A stretch of DNA of 64,000 bases from Skeletonema tropicum (taxonomy: Eukaryota; Bacillariophyta; Thalassiosirophyceae; Thalassiosirales; Thalassiosiraceae). Positions 20,240 through 31,514 of this stretch are shown piece after piece; the first letter of the stretch is position 1; the number at the start of each line of letters is the position of its first letter. The translations under genes were made by a program, and so were the position numbers. Location of the stretch: positions 1,302,001-1,366,000 of the forward strand of contig CM074137.1 of assembly GCA_037178625.1 (NCBI GenBank). Reading direction: 5' to 3'. The notes beneath the pieces were generated by a model. The model ran no database searches, had not been told where the DNA came from, and saw nothing but the letters and a program-made list of their open reading frames with translations.

Positions 20240-21355
20240 ATGATCTCCAATTCGATAATACACAAGTCGTCTAATCTGTTCGGCACCAGGCTGATACAAA
20301 GCTCGACGAGGCTACGACAATGTGGAAATATAAATGGCAGCCGCATCAGACATCAAAGTCAAAGTTGCATGAACAACAACAAACACTCATCACCACCAAA
20401 CACTAATACAATCAAATCTATGAACCTGAGGAGGAATTTAAGTAGCACGACTGAACAACAAGCCGAAAAAGTAACTCTTACAGAATCACAAGCAGCAGCC
20501 TTGGCCCAGCGGCGTGCATATGAATTCTATCGTATAAAATCAGGTGCTTCCAAAAATACCAAAGGAAGCAATAACAATAATGAATCCATCCATGATCGTA
20601 ACGTCAAACTAGCTTCCTATGCTGCAGCTGCAGTGATTGGTGCATTGGGTGCCACCTACGCCGCCGTTCCGCTTTACAAGATCTTTTGTCAGACGACTGG
20701 ATTTGGTGGGACAACTCAGCGTGTGAATCTCTCCGAATGGGCAGAAAATCAAGAGGCACGAGAAGAGAGTGGACGTGGTAAGGTGTCACAGGCACTATGG
20801 GATAAATTGATTGCAATGAGTAATGTCCCCAGTGAAATGTTACCTGGGTCAAAGCCTGGAAGTAGTAGCCACGGGAGGGGAGCACGAACATGGACAGATG
20901 AGGAGGCTGCCGAAAAATTGGCATCACTCCGACCAGTAAAGGATGGAAGATTGATCACTGTTCGATTCGATTCAACCGTTGGGGATGTCTTACCATGGAG
21001 CTTCATCCCTGCCCAGCTCGATGTCAAAGTCGTTCCCGGTGAAACTGCACTCTCCTTCTTTACAGCCACAAATAAATCCGACAAGGCCATCACAGGTGTG
21101 GCCACCTACAATGTTCATCCACCCAAGGTTGGGTTGTACTTTAACAAAATCCAATGTTTTTGCTTCGAGGAACAGAGGTTACTGCCTGGTGAAACTGTGG
21201 ATATGCCTGTATTTTTCTTTATTGATCCTGAAATTATGGATGATCCGCAGTTGAAGCATGTGAATAATGTTACCTTGAGTTATACTTTCTTTCAAACTGA
21301 TATGGATGATGAAGAAGATGATGACGATGAGGAAGAAGAAGACGAAGCAGCTTGA
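20240..21355 (+). CDS. COX11: Cytochrome c oxidase copper chaperone COX11, mitochondrial
   Basis: Delivers copper to the CuB site of COX1 in the mitochondrial inner membrane. The 371-residue protein has a long, basic, Ser/Asn-rich presequence, one transmembrane helix (LASYAAAAVIGALGATYAAVP, about 124-144) followed by LYKIFCQTTGFGGTTQ, and a CtaG/COX11 domain. That domain carries the copper motif CFCFEEQ (306-312) and FFFIDPE. The order matches the family. Two oddities stand out. An extra segment of about 70 residues (WAENQEAREESGRG ... EEAAEKLASLRPVKDG) lies between the TTQRVN turn and the beta domain, which starts at ITVRFDS. The C-terminus is a run of Asp/Glu. The start is the first ATG, after an upstream stop. 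Confidence 0.95.
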   Translation: MISNSIIHKSSNLFGTRLIQSSTRLRQCGNINGSRIRHQSQSCMNNNKHSSPPNTNTIKSMNLRRNLSSTTEQQAEKVTLTESQAAALAQRRAYEFYRIKSGASKNTKGSNNNNESIHDRNVKLASYAAAAVIGALGATYAAVPLYKIFCQTTGFGGTTQRVNLSEWAENQEAREESGRGKVSQALWDKLIAMSNVPSEMLPGSKPGSSSHGRGARTWTDEEAAEKLASLRPVKDGRLITVRFDSTVGDVLPWSFIPAQLDVKVVPGETALSFFTATNKSDKAITGVATYNVHPPKVGLYFNKIQCFCFEEQRLLPGETVDMPVFFFIDPEIMDDPQLKHVNNVTLSYTFFQTDMDDEEDDDDEEEEDEAA

Positions 21356-22042
21356 AGAAATTTTAATGATCCCACAGAATAAGATAAGATAAGACAAGCC
21401 TTTAGTTGTCTCTTGGTTCCATGAAAGCGACTTCATAAATCAACATTATCTCTAATTGCGCTGCTTCAAATTCCACTTCTCTACTTGCTTTCATAGAAAA
21501 TAGGTCAATAATTTGAAGCCAGTAGAAGCGTCCCTATATACCTATACTTCAACCTTGCTGCAGTAACCAGTAACCATGGTGGATGGAGAGTTAGTACTCT
21601 ATGTACAGCATGTATTTGAATTCGTTTCGCTGAGTGTCAGTTTAGCGCACCTCTTTCGCCGAAGAATTCCCATCCGTTCCACATCACACAGGCATTTCCA
21701 CCTACCGTCAAATTCATGCTGGAATCGACATACAATCTGAGTGTCGCGGACCCACCTTTTTTTAGTCGTGGTAAAAAAATTTGTACGGACTTCGTCGTGC
21801 TTTGGGATCGATCGCTCGTGACTGAATTTTTTAAAAGGTCATCAAAAAGTGGGGTCAACTTACCAGTAACTTTATCACGACGAATAAGTATTGTACCTAC
21901 GTTTTTGACCGACACTCAGATTGTCGGTTCCTCCCCCGAAAATCACGCACATTCCATCCACTTGTTCGCCCGCGCCAAGAACCAAGAAATAATTCGACAC
22001 TCGTTCCTCGTTCGTCATCGATCGCAAAAATGCAGCCATAAA
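21356..22042. other. Intergenic region upstream of the SUN-domain gene
   Basis: No clear gene. An open frame runs into the SUN gene from an ATG at 21716, adding 109 residues without recognisable features. I treat it as 5' leader, although it could be coding. CTGAGTGTC at 21630 is inverted near 21911, a weak match only. Confidence 0.4.
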
Positions 22043-23214
22043 ATGGAGGACGGTGATTTGTGGCAGGCGTATATCGACGTCGAACCGATAGTAATAACTG
22101 ATGAGATAGCGTCAACAACAATGGATAGTGAAAATGCAACAACCGAGCCGTCGCTGGATGATGTCAGCAGCAGCTCCGCCACGACGAGAAGCGCATATAA
22201 TAATGTTGATGTCGGTCCTCCGGTAAATATATACGCAGAGGCACATCGTCATGCGCAGATTAAGGAAAAGGACAACGCAAATGAAACAAATATCGACAGC
22301 GCTGTTACTGAGGAGGAAAGTGACAGTAACAATAGAGAGGGGCCGCACGCCTCGCTACATCTCAGCAGCGAGCTCAAGCAGAATCAGAAGAAGCTGGACA
22401 GTGATGATAACAACGCCAAAGTTTCGGACTCTATGGACGAAAATAAGACTGACGAGGACGCCGAAACAGCAACTTCTGATCCAAAGGCTGCAGCCGACAT
22501 GTCTGTTGATGCTACGCCCAAAGAGAGTGACGCTGAGAAAGAATCTACCAAGTCAATCAATGATGAGAGCTCTGATGCTAAAACTGAATCTACTTCAGAA
22601 TCAAATACAGATACAGCTACTACTGAAGAAAAAGAAGAAATCACAACCACCAAACAGCCCAATAGAACCAGAACTGTCTCGGAAGATGAAGACGACGACG
22701 AAGGGCCTGCCAAAATAATCCTCGTCGACTACGCCAGTAAACTCGCTGGAGCACAAGTACTCGAAAAATCACCCTCCTTCAAAGGAGCATCCAACCTACT
22801 CACTGGTGACAGTGACAAATATGCCATTGCACCCTGCGAAGATAAAAAGTATGTAGTGATTGGTCTATCCGAGGACATATTGGTAAAGCAGATCAAACTA
22901 TCCAATTTTGAACGATATTCCAGTCACGTCCGTGAGTTTCAAGTATTGGCGAGTCAAGAATACCCCGCCCCCTCCGCCGAATATTGGACACTCATTGGTA
23001 CCTTCGAGGCGAATGCACGGAATGGGGAACAGACATTTGATTTGGAGGAACCGGCATGGGCACGTTATCTCAAGTTCAAATTCAAGAGTCACTTTGGTGC
23101 CGAGCATTATTGTACACTTAGTCAGATTAAGGTTCATGGGAGTACCATGTTGCAGGGATTTCATGAGCAGTGGATTGAGAGTGAGAAGGAGTTGGAGCAG
23201 GAGAAGGAGAATCA

Positions 23215-23268
<54 letters not shown>

Positions 23269-25042
23269 ACAACAACAGCAGCAGCAGGAAGGGAATACAC
23301 TGGGAGAGATGGATGATGGTGATTCACAGAAACAACAGCAAGAAAATGTTGTTCATGAAGACAAGATAGAAGAGAAGTCCAAGAGCTTGGAGAATGAGAG
23401 AGATATTGCCGATAGTACAGGCAGTGTAGATGATGTACCGGAACCTATCGTAGACAGTGACAGCAATGATAGAGATAAAACAGAAGAGAACCGTGCTGTC
23501 GATGCTTCCTCGGACAAAGAAATCTTGGAAGAAGAGAGTGTACCCATCAGTGAAGATGTTATTGAGCCGGATCAGTCACCGTCGAATGATGCAGGAGAAG
23601 AAGAATCCACGGGGGAGGGCGATGAGTCATTAGCATCAAGCGACGCCGATGCGCCCATTTCACGCGAAGAGACTGAAGTTGATCAGCAAGTTGTCACAGA
23701 GGTGCCTCCTGAGACAAGGGTTGACGATAAAAAGAAGCTAGAGGAAGAGGAGCACGGTCGAAAAAGTAATGTTGACACCAACCCAGAGCAGCCCATTGAA
23801 ACCAACATGGCTGAAGAGGTGAAACACGCTGATTCAGATGAAAAGGCTGCCTGTGATGATAGTGAATCAGTTCCGTTGGTAAAAGAAGAGAGCGTTGATG
23901 CAACATCAAATGCATCTGATATTTCCAAAACTGACGAAAAAGCAATGCCATCTAGTACTACTGCTTCGGCAAATGATGTCAAAATAGTGGATGACACCGA
24001 ATCATCCAATGCGATCACCGAGGGACAAGAGCAAGTTGAAAACACTTCCAATGAAACTTCTGATACAACAAACAAGACAAAGGATATCACTCATGCCTCT
24101 TCCACCCCAGCGTCAACAGAAAAGACGAATGTTGACGCTAAAACAGTTTCTTCTGACTCAGTTGTCCCAAATGTTCAAGAACACACCAACTCAAACATCA
24201 AAGAACCTCCATCAAAGACTACCGCAAAGGATGTTGCTCCCAAGAATTCATCGCCGGTTGCCGAAAAGAATGACGTAAAAGTTGCAGCTACTACTAGTGC
24301 TGATCTCGTCGCAAGATTATCGAAGCGCTTTCCTCATGCATCTTGCATAAAGGACCTCGACTTTTATGCGTTCAAGAAGAAAACAATTCTTTCCAATGCC
24401 GGCCAGATGGGACAAGTGCCTGGCCCAAAAGGCTCGGGGCAGGTACCAGGTCCAAAGATGGAACCTATCTTTGCAAAAATTACAAATGAAATCAAATCTG
24501 TACAAATGACACAGCATCAATATGAGCAATACATATCTGCTGTAAAAACATGCTACGAAAAGCTATTTTTGGACATGGCAAATGATCTTGATTCAATTCA
24601 GCGAGATTACGACGACCGGCTATCCAATCTGGAAAATATCGTATCGAACATTGTTCCTGGTGCTCTCTCGAAACAACGCGATTATAAATTGATGGCAATA
24701 TCCTCATTAGCTGCCTTGTCCAATCTGGATAACGCACAGCTTGTACTTATAGTCGGGCTTACGATGTTAATAATGTTCCTCCGAATTCGACGAAAGAAGA
24801 CGAATCTTAAGGTGCCTTCAAAGCCAACACCAAAGAGCTCGGCACGTCCGGCAACATCAGGCAAAGCCTCCTCACCATCGTCAGTCAATGAGTTTGTGGG
24901 TAAGAAAAATAAAGAGGAACCTTCGCTGCAGCATGAACTTTTGGAAAATGGTCGTGCTACCGCAGACCAACCTGCATTAGTACGTATCATCTCTAGCGAA
25001 GAGAAGGAGAATACAAGAGCTGCCGCTAATTGCTCGGGATAG
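22043..25042 (+). CDS. Mid-SUN domain membrane protein with polyglutamine tract
   Basis: A 999-residue protein if it starts at the ATG at 22043 (MEDGDLWQAYIDVEP); an in-frame ATG at 21716 would add 109 residues. A long acidic, Ser/Thr-rich region leads to a SUN domain at about 226-369 (VDYASKLAGAQVLEKSPSFKG, KQIKLSNFERYSSHVREFQV, ARYLKFKFKSHFGAEHYCTL). A CAG-coded Gln tract follows (about 23216-23290), then a second disordered acidic region, a helical segment, and one transmembrane helix near the C-terminus (AQLVLIVGLTMLIMFL) with a basic RIRRKK end. A central SUN domain with a C-terminal membrane span is the mid-SUN (SLP1/Opt) type, found in the ER and nuclear envelope. The acidic repeats are low complexity and give little information. 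Confidence 0.85.
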
Positions 25043-25204
25043 GGAATTCTCGGGCTTTATTTTAACCATCAACAGGTATGAACAAACTGGGCATTTGCAG
25101 GATTACATGCCATAGCTGAGGATGCTTCCGTTTACGTTCTCGACACCTTAACTTATAACAAGATGTCCTGTTTTTACTTCTGGTATTGCTCCAAACATAT
25201 AATG

Positions 25205-28200
25205 TTATTGCTCCAAATATTTCTCAATCGCACGGACCTTGGCTGCACACTCAATTGGACATATTCTCATTGCGCTTCTGAGAGCACTCCTGATACGAGG
25301 TAACTCAGATTTAGCACAACCCCGTATCTCTTCCCTTTCTACCATCTTTTCAAGTGTTAGCGTGCCAATCGCTGTCAATTGCTTAGATCCTGGAAAGTTG
25401 TCCATGGCTGACAAAATTGCGTCTAATATGTTTGGTCCAAGATTCGAGCCAGGCGAGCTACAATCGAGATCGAAACATGCTGGATGAGTAGAAAGATGAG
25501 ACAATAAGGTGCATGCGACTTTTTGGATATCTGCCGACGCATTATGGGCCATCATAGCACACAACGAAGCCTTGACTCCGCCCGCTTTGACGATGCAGTC
25601 ATCACCCAAGTTCGTTCGCATTTTGATGAGGAGCTGGCACCCATCCAATTGTACTTTGTAGCATTCCACATGATACATCATCGAAAAAATGGTGGATTCC
25701 AGCATTTCAGGCGTGCAAATAATTTCGCGGCACCCTTTGCTCTTAACTGCTAACCTGGTCAATATTTCAAATGCATTTGCGACGACACTTGAAGGGTATT
25801 GTTTTCTCATGACTGCTTCGATGACGCAGTTGATGCACCCAGATGATACTATCTTATTTCTGACGGCGTTGCATCTCAGACTGAGCATTTCTAGGAGCGC
25901 AAATCCATTTTGATGTATGGTGACGTTATCTTGGTGAAGAGTCAGCGCGTTACGAACTGCTGTGAAAAGAGAAGATTCCTCTAGTACGCTATCATCAACA
26001 TCTGAAGCGAGAAAACACAACGCAGCCAAACCCGTCTCATGTACTGACGCGCTGTGACTAAACTCACTCATAGCCTCGGATATCACTGAGATCCCCCCTT
26101 CTAGCTCAACAACCGACCTTGAATTTACTCCTACACTGAGCGCAAATATGGTACGCATTGCTTCTTCAATGATTCTAATATCTGAATCTGGAGTCGTCAT
26201 AATATCAAGAAGTAAATCAACGCCATCAGCTTCAACCACATTCATCATTGCTACATCACCAATTTCTGACAGGGATCGAAGTATTTTGCAACCGCTTGTT
26301 TGTATTGCTACATCTTCCGCATTAGTCATCATGGCGTCAATTACTGCAACTATACCTCCATGCTTGATTATAATGCTGCAGTAATCATTGTCGATGCAGA
26401 GACTTAGTAACAGTTGGAATCCATGCTTGAAAATTGATGGAAAATTGCCATGTTTGTCAAGGCAAGAAAAAAATATCGAGAGAACCAATTTTACAACCTT
26501 TTCCACCATCTCCGGGTCCTTTAACAATCCGTCCTTCGTTTCTCCAATTTCGATCTCTGAAAATATAAACGACAGCACAGCAAAACTGGCATGCACAACA
26601 CTTTCAAGGAATTGATGACCATTCGTGCCCATACTTCCCTCGATGCAATTGATCATAGATAATGCCACATCCCTCGCTATTTTTGGTCCAAGCTTTGAAT
26701 GATTCATTCCCAACATTGCCCAGATAGCATCGATAGGGGCATGGAGACCTTTGAGATTCGTGAGCGCTTTTTGCACTACCGATATAGGCCTCTCGACCTC
26801 CAACTGCAATCGTGCTCGTCGTGCTGTTAGAGCAATATTCTTTATAGCTAAACACGCACACTTCATGAAATTTCGATGATTGCCGAATACTTCCGCAACT
26901 TCTACGACGAAATCAAAGAACATGAACGTCTCAGCAACAGGATATAAAATTCCTTTGGGGTCGTTTCTCTTTAATAGCAGAATAGACCTGCTCCTTCCCC
27001 TGAGACTTTGATCAAAAGTGTCACTGCCAGAAGTCACTGACTTGGTTAAACAATAAACCATTTCAGCAGCCAACTGAACATTGTCTTTGGCCAAGTCCCG
27101 CACTTTCAAAATGGTGTGGTATCTATCAAGAGACAAAATATCCGCTCCAGCGAAGAGGACAAATTTATACACGAGATGCACAGCTTCCCTTCCATGTGAT
27201 TTTTCTTCATCTTCTAATAGCACTGTCGCCAAGTCAAGGCCGCCAGCAGACAGAACATAATCAACGTCTTGCTTTGACTCGCAGCATTTGCTCAGAAATC
27301 GGCATGCTTCTCTCAACAGTGACTTTTCCTGCGGAAACTTCGATTTCAAGCCGAAAATCATATCCACTAAAGACTTGGCATTTGATATCCCACCACCAGC
27401 TGCGGATAAGGCTGCAAACCCAATTGTCAATAAATGGGGCGAGCTCTGGTACTTCATCATTGCTGATTGGATTGATCCTGCGGCTTGCCGTGAAAATGAC
27501 GTGTTTTTAATCGTATCGGACCCCCTGAACACTCCGAAAATAATCCAGCAACAAGATAGTTTGGCAAACATGGGCGATTTATCCGCATTGAGAATAAAGA
27601 TTGCACTCTTCAGGGCGGTTTTGCTCTCCGAAAATGCAAGTACAGTGTCACTGTAAGTGAGTGTGTGACACAATGTGTAGATCATTAAATCCTGAATAAT
27701 ATAGTCAGGTGGTAGGTCCGAAGTAACGTTCCTCTTCTTCTTCAAGCCAGACCTCTGCGAAGTAAAGGATTCTCTCCTGCTTCCTAATGAAGATCTCCAG
27801 TCTTTAGATGCTCCTCTTTGAGGTGTCAGCTTACTTAGGGCGTAGCGAACTGCAACACTCGTTCCCTTCAATGAAGACGGAAGCGATGGATCTTTCTTTA
27901 TCAGTTCACACAGCATTGCAAATGCAAGCAAATTCATCACAGGAAATGACGCATATGACTTTTCCTCAATCACTGTCGGCACTACTTTCGAGAGCAAGTT
28001 CCATTCATGATCTATGTAGCTCTCATTCGGAACATGACATAAAAAAGTGAATGCAGTTGATAGGGTCTGTGCATCCATCGAACTCGAAGCCATCGCAGCC
28101 ACAACCAAGTGGACAATATTGTGCTTAGACAAAGTCCTGTCAATGAACACTGCCAACTCATCCCTATCATTCTCAACGTCATGAATTGTCACGCTATTGT

Positions 28201-29440
28201 AGAAACTCTCACATAAATTATCATCATACGAAATGACCATCAACAGCAAGCATCTAAAGACCCAATAGCAAATCGCACATGCCACCTTAGATTCTGCTTT
28301 GTAATATTTCTCTAACACACTCGCTAATGTGTCAATGACCCCACTATGAATCAGACTACCTCGCCCAGTGATCCCTTCTGCAAAGCTACTCAGTGCTCCA
28401 ATCCCCCAGCAGACTAAATTGACATCGCCGGTAAAGTATGTAATTGAATTAATGATCACTTCAGCAGCACCTGCATCAATCGCTTCCGCTTTGGCGTCAT
28501 CATCCCCATCGGCACTTACACTCCACAGTGCACCAATGGCGGCAAATTGCAAATTACGTTCTCCAGGATGTCGACGCATGACCTCTATTATTTCATACAG
28601 TGCACCTGCTGAGTTGGACCCTATAGATCGCAATTCGTGACATTTTCGTATTAATAATTCAATATCAAAAGGATTTCCTCTCATTTCCTTCACAATGTCC
28701 CAGGCATCTTCATTGTTTTTGGGTGCTGAAAAATCATGATGCACTACACGTAATGAGTTCATGTGTCGCTCCCCACCTGATTTGAATAGTTCGCCGCGTT
28801 TATAGCTCTGCCGTAGTGGATCCATGCTAATGGACTCATTCGAAGGGACGACACCCCCGTGATCAAACGCCGTCGCCCCTGATGGGTTGGATGTTCTTCT
28901 TTCAGGCGTATGTTCGAACGAAGGGCGAAAGAATGCTGGTTTATGTTTTGATGATCTTCTTGTTTGGCTTCGCTCAGACGATGTCACAGAAGATTCCGAA
29001 TGGCTCGAAAAATTTCTTTTGAACTCCACGAATCTAGCCTTACGGCCTCCCGATCCTCGTCTCTTCTTGCCGGGCTTGGTAAGGGGAGGAAGAGTTACTT
29101 CACCCAACAATTTAGCAGCCTTAGTATCCCCCGCACCCCGCAATGAGCCAAGACGATCTCTTTGGGAGCTCTGTTCTTCTGGATGACATATCAGACAAAT
29201 GCCATTTTTAACATCATCCGTATCTAATGGTATCGATCGTAACACTGTGACCTTATGTGTCACCTTGCCGCATTTGTTACACAGTCCCTTTGACTTGGCG
29301 ACGCGATCACGTTCTTGAGCGGAGAGTACACCGCCATATTTGTTGAAGCGGAGGACCTCGGGGAGTTCATAGTAGTCAGCATCGATGGCGATGCTTTCTC
29401 GCTGGGTGGTGTGGGAGGTGTTGCTGTAGGCCATAGTCAT
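25205..29440 (-). CDS. Large ARM/HEAT-repeat protein with N-terminal zinc motif
   Basis: A 1411-residue protein. Near the N-terminus GLCNKCGKVTH and GICLICHP form a two-CxxC pair that probably binds zinc. A basic, Ser-rich stretch follows (KKRRGSGGRKARFVEF). From about residue 230 to the end there are alpha-helical repeats of ARM type (for example GERNLQFAAIGALWSVSADGDD, TSGCKILRSLSEIGDVAMMN, QKVACTLLSHLSTHPACF). ARM repeats are protein-binding scaffolds. The specific partner is unknown and I cannot name an orthologue. It converges on the SUN gene, with 162 bp between stop codons. Confidence 0.82.
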   Translation of the reverse strand: MTMAYSNTSHTTQRESIAIDADYYELPEVLRFNKYGGVLSAQERDRVAKSKGLCNKCGKVTHKVTVLRSIPLDTDDVKNGICLICHPEEQSSQRDRLGSLRGAGDTKAAKLLGEVTLPPLTKPGKKRRGSGGRKARFVEFKRNFSSHSESSVTSSERSQTRRSSKHKPAFFRPSFEHTPERRTSNPSGATAFDHGGVVPSNESISMDPLRQSYKRGELFKSGGERHMNSLRVVHHDFSAPKNNEDAWDIVKEMRGNPFDIELLIRKCHELRSIGSNSAGALYEIIEVMRRHPGERNLQFAAIGALWSVSADGDDDAKAEAIDAGAAEVIINSITYFTGDVNLVCWGIGALSSFAEGITGRGSLIHSGVIDTLASVLEKYYKAESKVACAICYWVFRCLLLMVISYDDNLCESFYNSVTIHDVENDRDELAVFIDRTLSKHNIVHLVVAAMASSSMDAQTLSTAFTFLCHVPNESYIDHEWNLLSKVVPTVIEEKSYASFPVMNLLAFAMLCELIKKDPSLPSSLKGTSVAVRYALSKLTPQRGASKDWRSSLGSRRESFTSQRSGLKKKRNVTSDLPPDYIIQDLMIYTLCHTLTYSDTVLAFSESKTALKSAIFILNADKSPMFAKLSCCWIIFGVFRGSDTIKNTSFSRQAAGSIQSAMMKYQSSPHLLTIGFAALSAAGGGISNAKSLVDMIFGLKSKFPQEKSLLREACRFLSKCCESKQDVDYVLSAGGLDLATVLLEDEEKSHGREAVHLVYKFVLFAGADILSLDRYHTILKVRDLAKDNVQLAAEMVYCLTKSVTSGSDTFDQSLRGRSRSILLLKRNDPKGILYPVAETFMFFDFVVEVAEVFGNHRNFMKCACLAIKNIALTARRARLQLEVERPISVVQKALTNLKGLHAPIDAIWAMLGMNHSKLGPKIARDVALSMINCIEGSMGTNGHQFLESVVHASFAVLSFIFSEIEIGETKDGLLKDPEMVEKVVKLVLSIFFSCLDKHGNFPSIFKHGFQLLLSLCIDNDYCSIIIKHGGIVAVIDAMMTNAEDVAIQTSGCKILRSLSEIGDVAMMNVVEADGVDLLLDIMTTPDSDIRIIEEAMRTIFALSVGVNSRSVVELEGGISVISEAMSEFSHSASVHETGLAALCFLASDVDDSVLEESSLFTAVRNALTLHQDNVTIHQNGFALLEMLSLRCNAVRNKIVSSGCINCVIEAVMRKQYPSSVVANAFEILTRLAVKSKGCREIICTPEMLESTIFSMMYHVECYKVQLDGCQLLIKMRTNLGDDCIVKAGGVKASLCAMMAHNASADIQKVACTLLSHLSTHPACFDLDCSSPGSNLGPNILDAILSAMDNFPGSKQLTAIGTLTLEKMVEREEIRGCAKSELPRIRSALRSAMRICPIECAAKVRAIEKYLEQ

Positions 29441-30302
29441 GAATGATGTGTATTATGTTTTTTTTGTTTCCGCAACCCTCGCCCCCCCCGGCGACCACTA
29501 GTAGCAAAAGGTTTCGCGTCAGCGCAAGCACCACAATGCTCTCCTGATAATGAACTGGACTGCGAGGTAAAGACCCACTATCCTACGGAAAGTGAGTCAC
29601 TTTTTTAAAGACGTTGTAGTGGAAGTTTTCGGGCAAGTCTCCACCGTTGCCACCGCTCAATTTAAGTACCTCGATGGACGTTGAGGACAATTGCTATCTG
29701 GCGAGAAGAAAGTGGGTCCCCATAATGACGTAAAAGCCAACCAAGGCAAGTGGAGGATAGTGGATAATACCAGAGGGCGCCTGAATGAAGGATGGCTGCT
29801 GTGCATGCAATGCATTTTACCTGTGCGAATTGTCAGCGAAGACAAATCGAGCGAGGAACATCCGGAGACAGACCGGACGGAGGCCGTCCTCTCTGTCGTT
29901 CGGTATAGCATTTTACCTGTGGGTAGGCTTCTGGAAATAGGGGAAGGGGGAGCCCCCCGATATTGAGGGTTCTGATCTGTGGAAAATCGTCTAAATGGTG
30001 GTGAAATGGTCCGCTTTAGCTAACATTTGGCTCTAGCTTTAGACGAAAATCACGGGAGTTTCGCTAATTAGGAGTAACTATTGTACATATCCTCCCCCTC
30101 TTCTCGCCGGGGGGAATCTAGTGTGAAATCCCCCCGATAAGGGGTAGGCTAGCCCCCTATTTCCAAAGCTCACCTGGGTACCAGTAAGTACCAGAAAGAC
30201 CATCGCGAACGGTACCGTCCAGCACCCAACAATGATAGTACGATTAGCTAGATAAGTAGGCAGTACTCCTCGCCATTTAGGGAATTAGTACCATACTGAT
30301 TG

Positions 30303-31047
30303 CACGCTGATTCACCGCGCTAGTAAATCGCGATTTTATTTAAGCTTCTATGTGCGTTATTTCTTACCTTAAGTTAGCTACCGTACCCTTACACAAGCTA
30401 CCGTACATCAAAAAACCATCATGACCATGGCATCCGACAGCGTAGAGCCGTAGCCTATATCTCAGCTAATGCCAAGTCCCTAATTAAGTTTGATAGATTA
30501 AATCGCTTCTATTAATATGCAATAACAAGATTATTTGGTCAGAACATTAATAATTACGACGAGAGGCCGTTCGGATAGGGGGTCAAATGTTGTGATGATG
30601 CGTCGATTTTTGACCGTAAGGCAGTGCTTTGAGAGACTTTGGGGGTGGCTGTGGCAATGATACTTGGTCGGTACATTCAAATAAATATATTGTATCGATC
30701 AGCCAAGTGTCATTGCTGTAGACATCCTCGAAAACCCTTTCAAGGACCGACATGGTGCAGGAATTCGGCGTCGTCACCTGTGTGCTGAAAATGCGCTCTA
30801 GCTCTCTCAATATTGCTTATGATCACGGAACTAATGGCCTAAATCGCTTGCTATGATGTTTATGAAGACAATAAGGCCGGTAGTTCCATGATGATAAGCA
30901 CTTCCTAAGGTACTAGAGTACGCCGAATAATCACCATGGAGGTGTTTTTTTTGTGCGGTGGGTGTGTAGGTATGTAGATAAGCAATATTACCATCCAACT
31001 TTAACGTACCACCACTTTCACTTAAAATCGCGCTGTGAATCAGCGTG
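30303..31047. mobile_element. Putative DNA element bounded by CACGCTGATTCAC inverted repeats
   Basis: CACGCTGATTCAC (30303-30315) is inverted at 31035-31047. Beyond it both ends share GCGATTTTA. ATTG flanks both sides (30299-30302, 31048-31051), a possible 4-bp duplication. It contains the second copy of the dispersed repeat. No transposase is visible. Confidence 0.5.
30325..30889 (+). repeat. Dispersed repeat, copy 2
   Basis: Similar to 6836-7412 through the AAATCGCGATTTTATTT start, the ATGACCATGGCATCCGACAG ORF (here frameshifted to an early TAG) and the CGCTTGCTATG end. Frequent substitutions separate the copies, so the duplication is not recent. Confidence 0.7.
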
Positions 31048-31514
31048 ATTGGTGTATCCCCCCAGCTAGGGATAATATAGGGTTAGCCCTAAAAAAGTTC
31101 CGTTATTCCGTAGTGTTGGAGTACTTTTACACAACAAAATAACTTAGAAGTACTCCTATTTCAAATTGTAAACATCAAATAAAATGTTTTTCTACTCGTA
31201 TTCATTATAGTCATAATAAGAAGAGAAAACTTTATACCAACAATTTACTGGAATATCCAATCTATACGTCAAGTGACAGAATCAGAATCCGAACATTTTC
31301 ATTTTTATTGAAAAAATGAAAATCAGAATATCTTCCATGTGTAGCTGTCTCTGTGTCTGTGTGTGCTGTAGAGTAAGTAGACGGAGATAGGCGGGCACTA
31401 AAAGATCCCTGTATCACTCTAGAGAGTACAATAGAGACTGTTGGACGTGCAACCAAATTAATCTCTGTCGATTAACAGCGACTAGTTAACGGTTGCATCC
31501 TACTTACCGTCGAA

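Larger units (their letters stand above)
29441..31514. other. 2-kb gene-free region filled with repeat elements
   Basis: No gene supported. TGGAAATAGGGG (29932-29943) is inverted at 30154-30165 around G/C-run-rich DNA, which may be a small inverted-repeat element. Next comes the TIR-bounded segment at 30303-31047. From 31060 to 31514 the DNA is AT-rich with no recognised feature. The SET gene promoter should lie at its right end. Confidence 0.6.

Noticed and set aside
21637..21915. Minus-strand 92-codon ORF upstream of the SUN gene
   Set aside because: It starts at GTG, has no recognisable domain and overlaps the leader of the SUN gene.
21630..21919. Inverted CTGAGTGTC as ends of a small element
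   Set aside because: Only nine bases match, with no matching flanks.
23127..23327. Minus-strand poly-Ala and poly-Leu ORFs at the CAG tract
   Set aside because: They are alternative frames of the CAG run in the SUN gene.
30583..30810. Minus-strand ORF shared with 7208-7447 in the dispersed repeat
   Set aside because: The similarity follows from the duplicated DNA, the ORFs differ in length and neither starts with a conserved ATG. The plus strand shows equal conservation.
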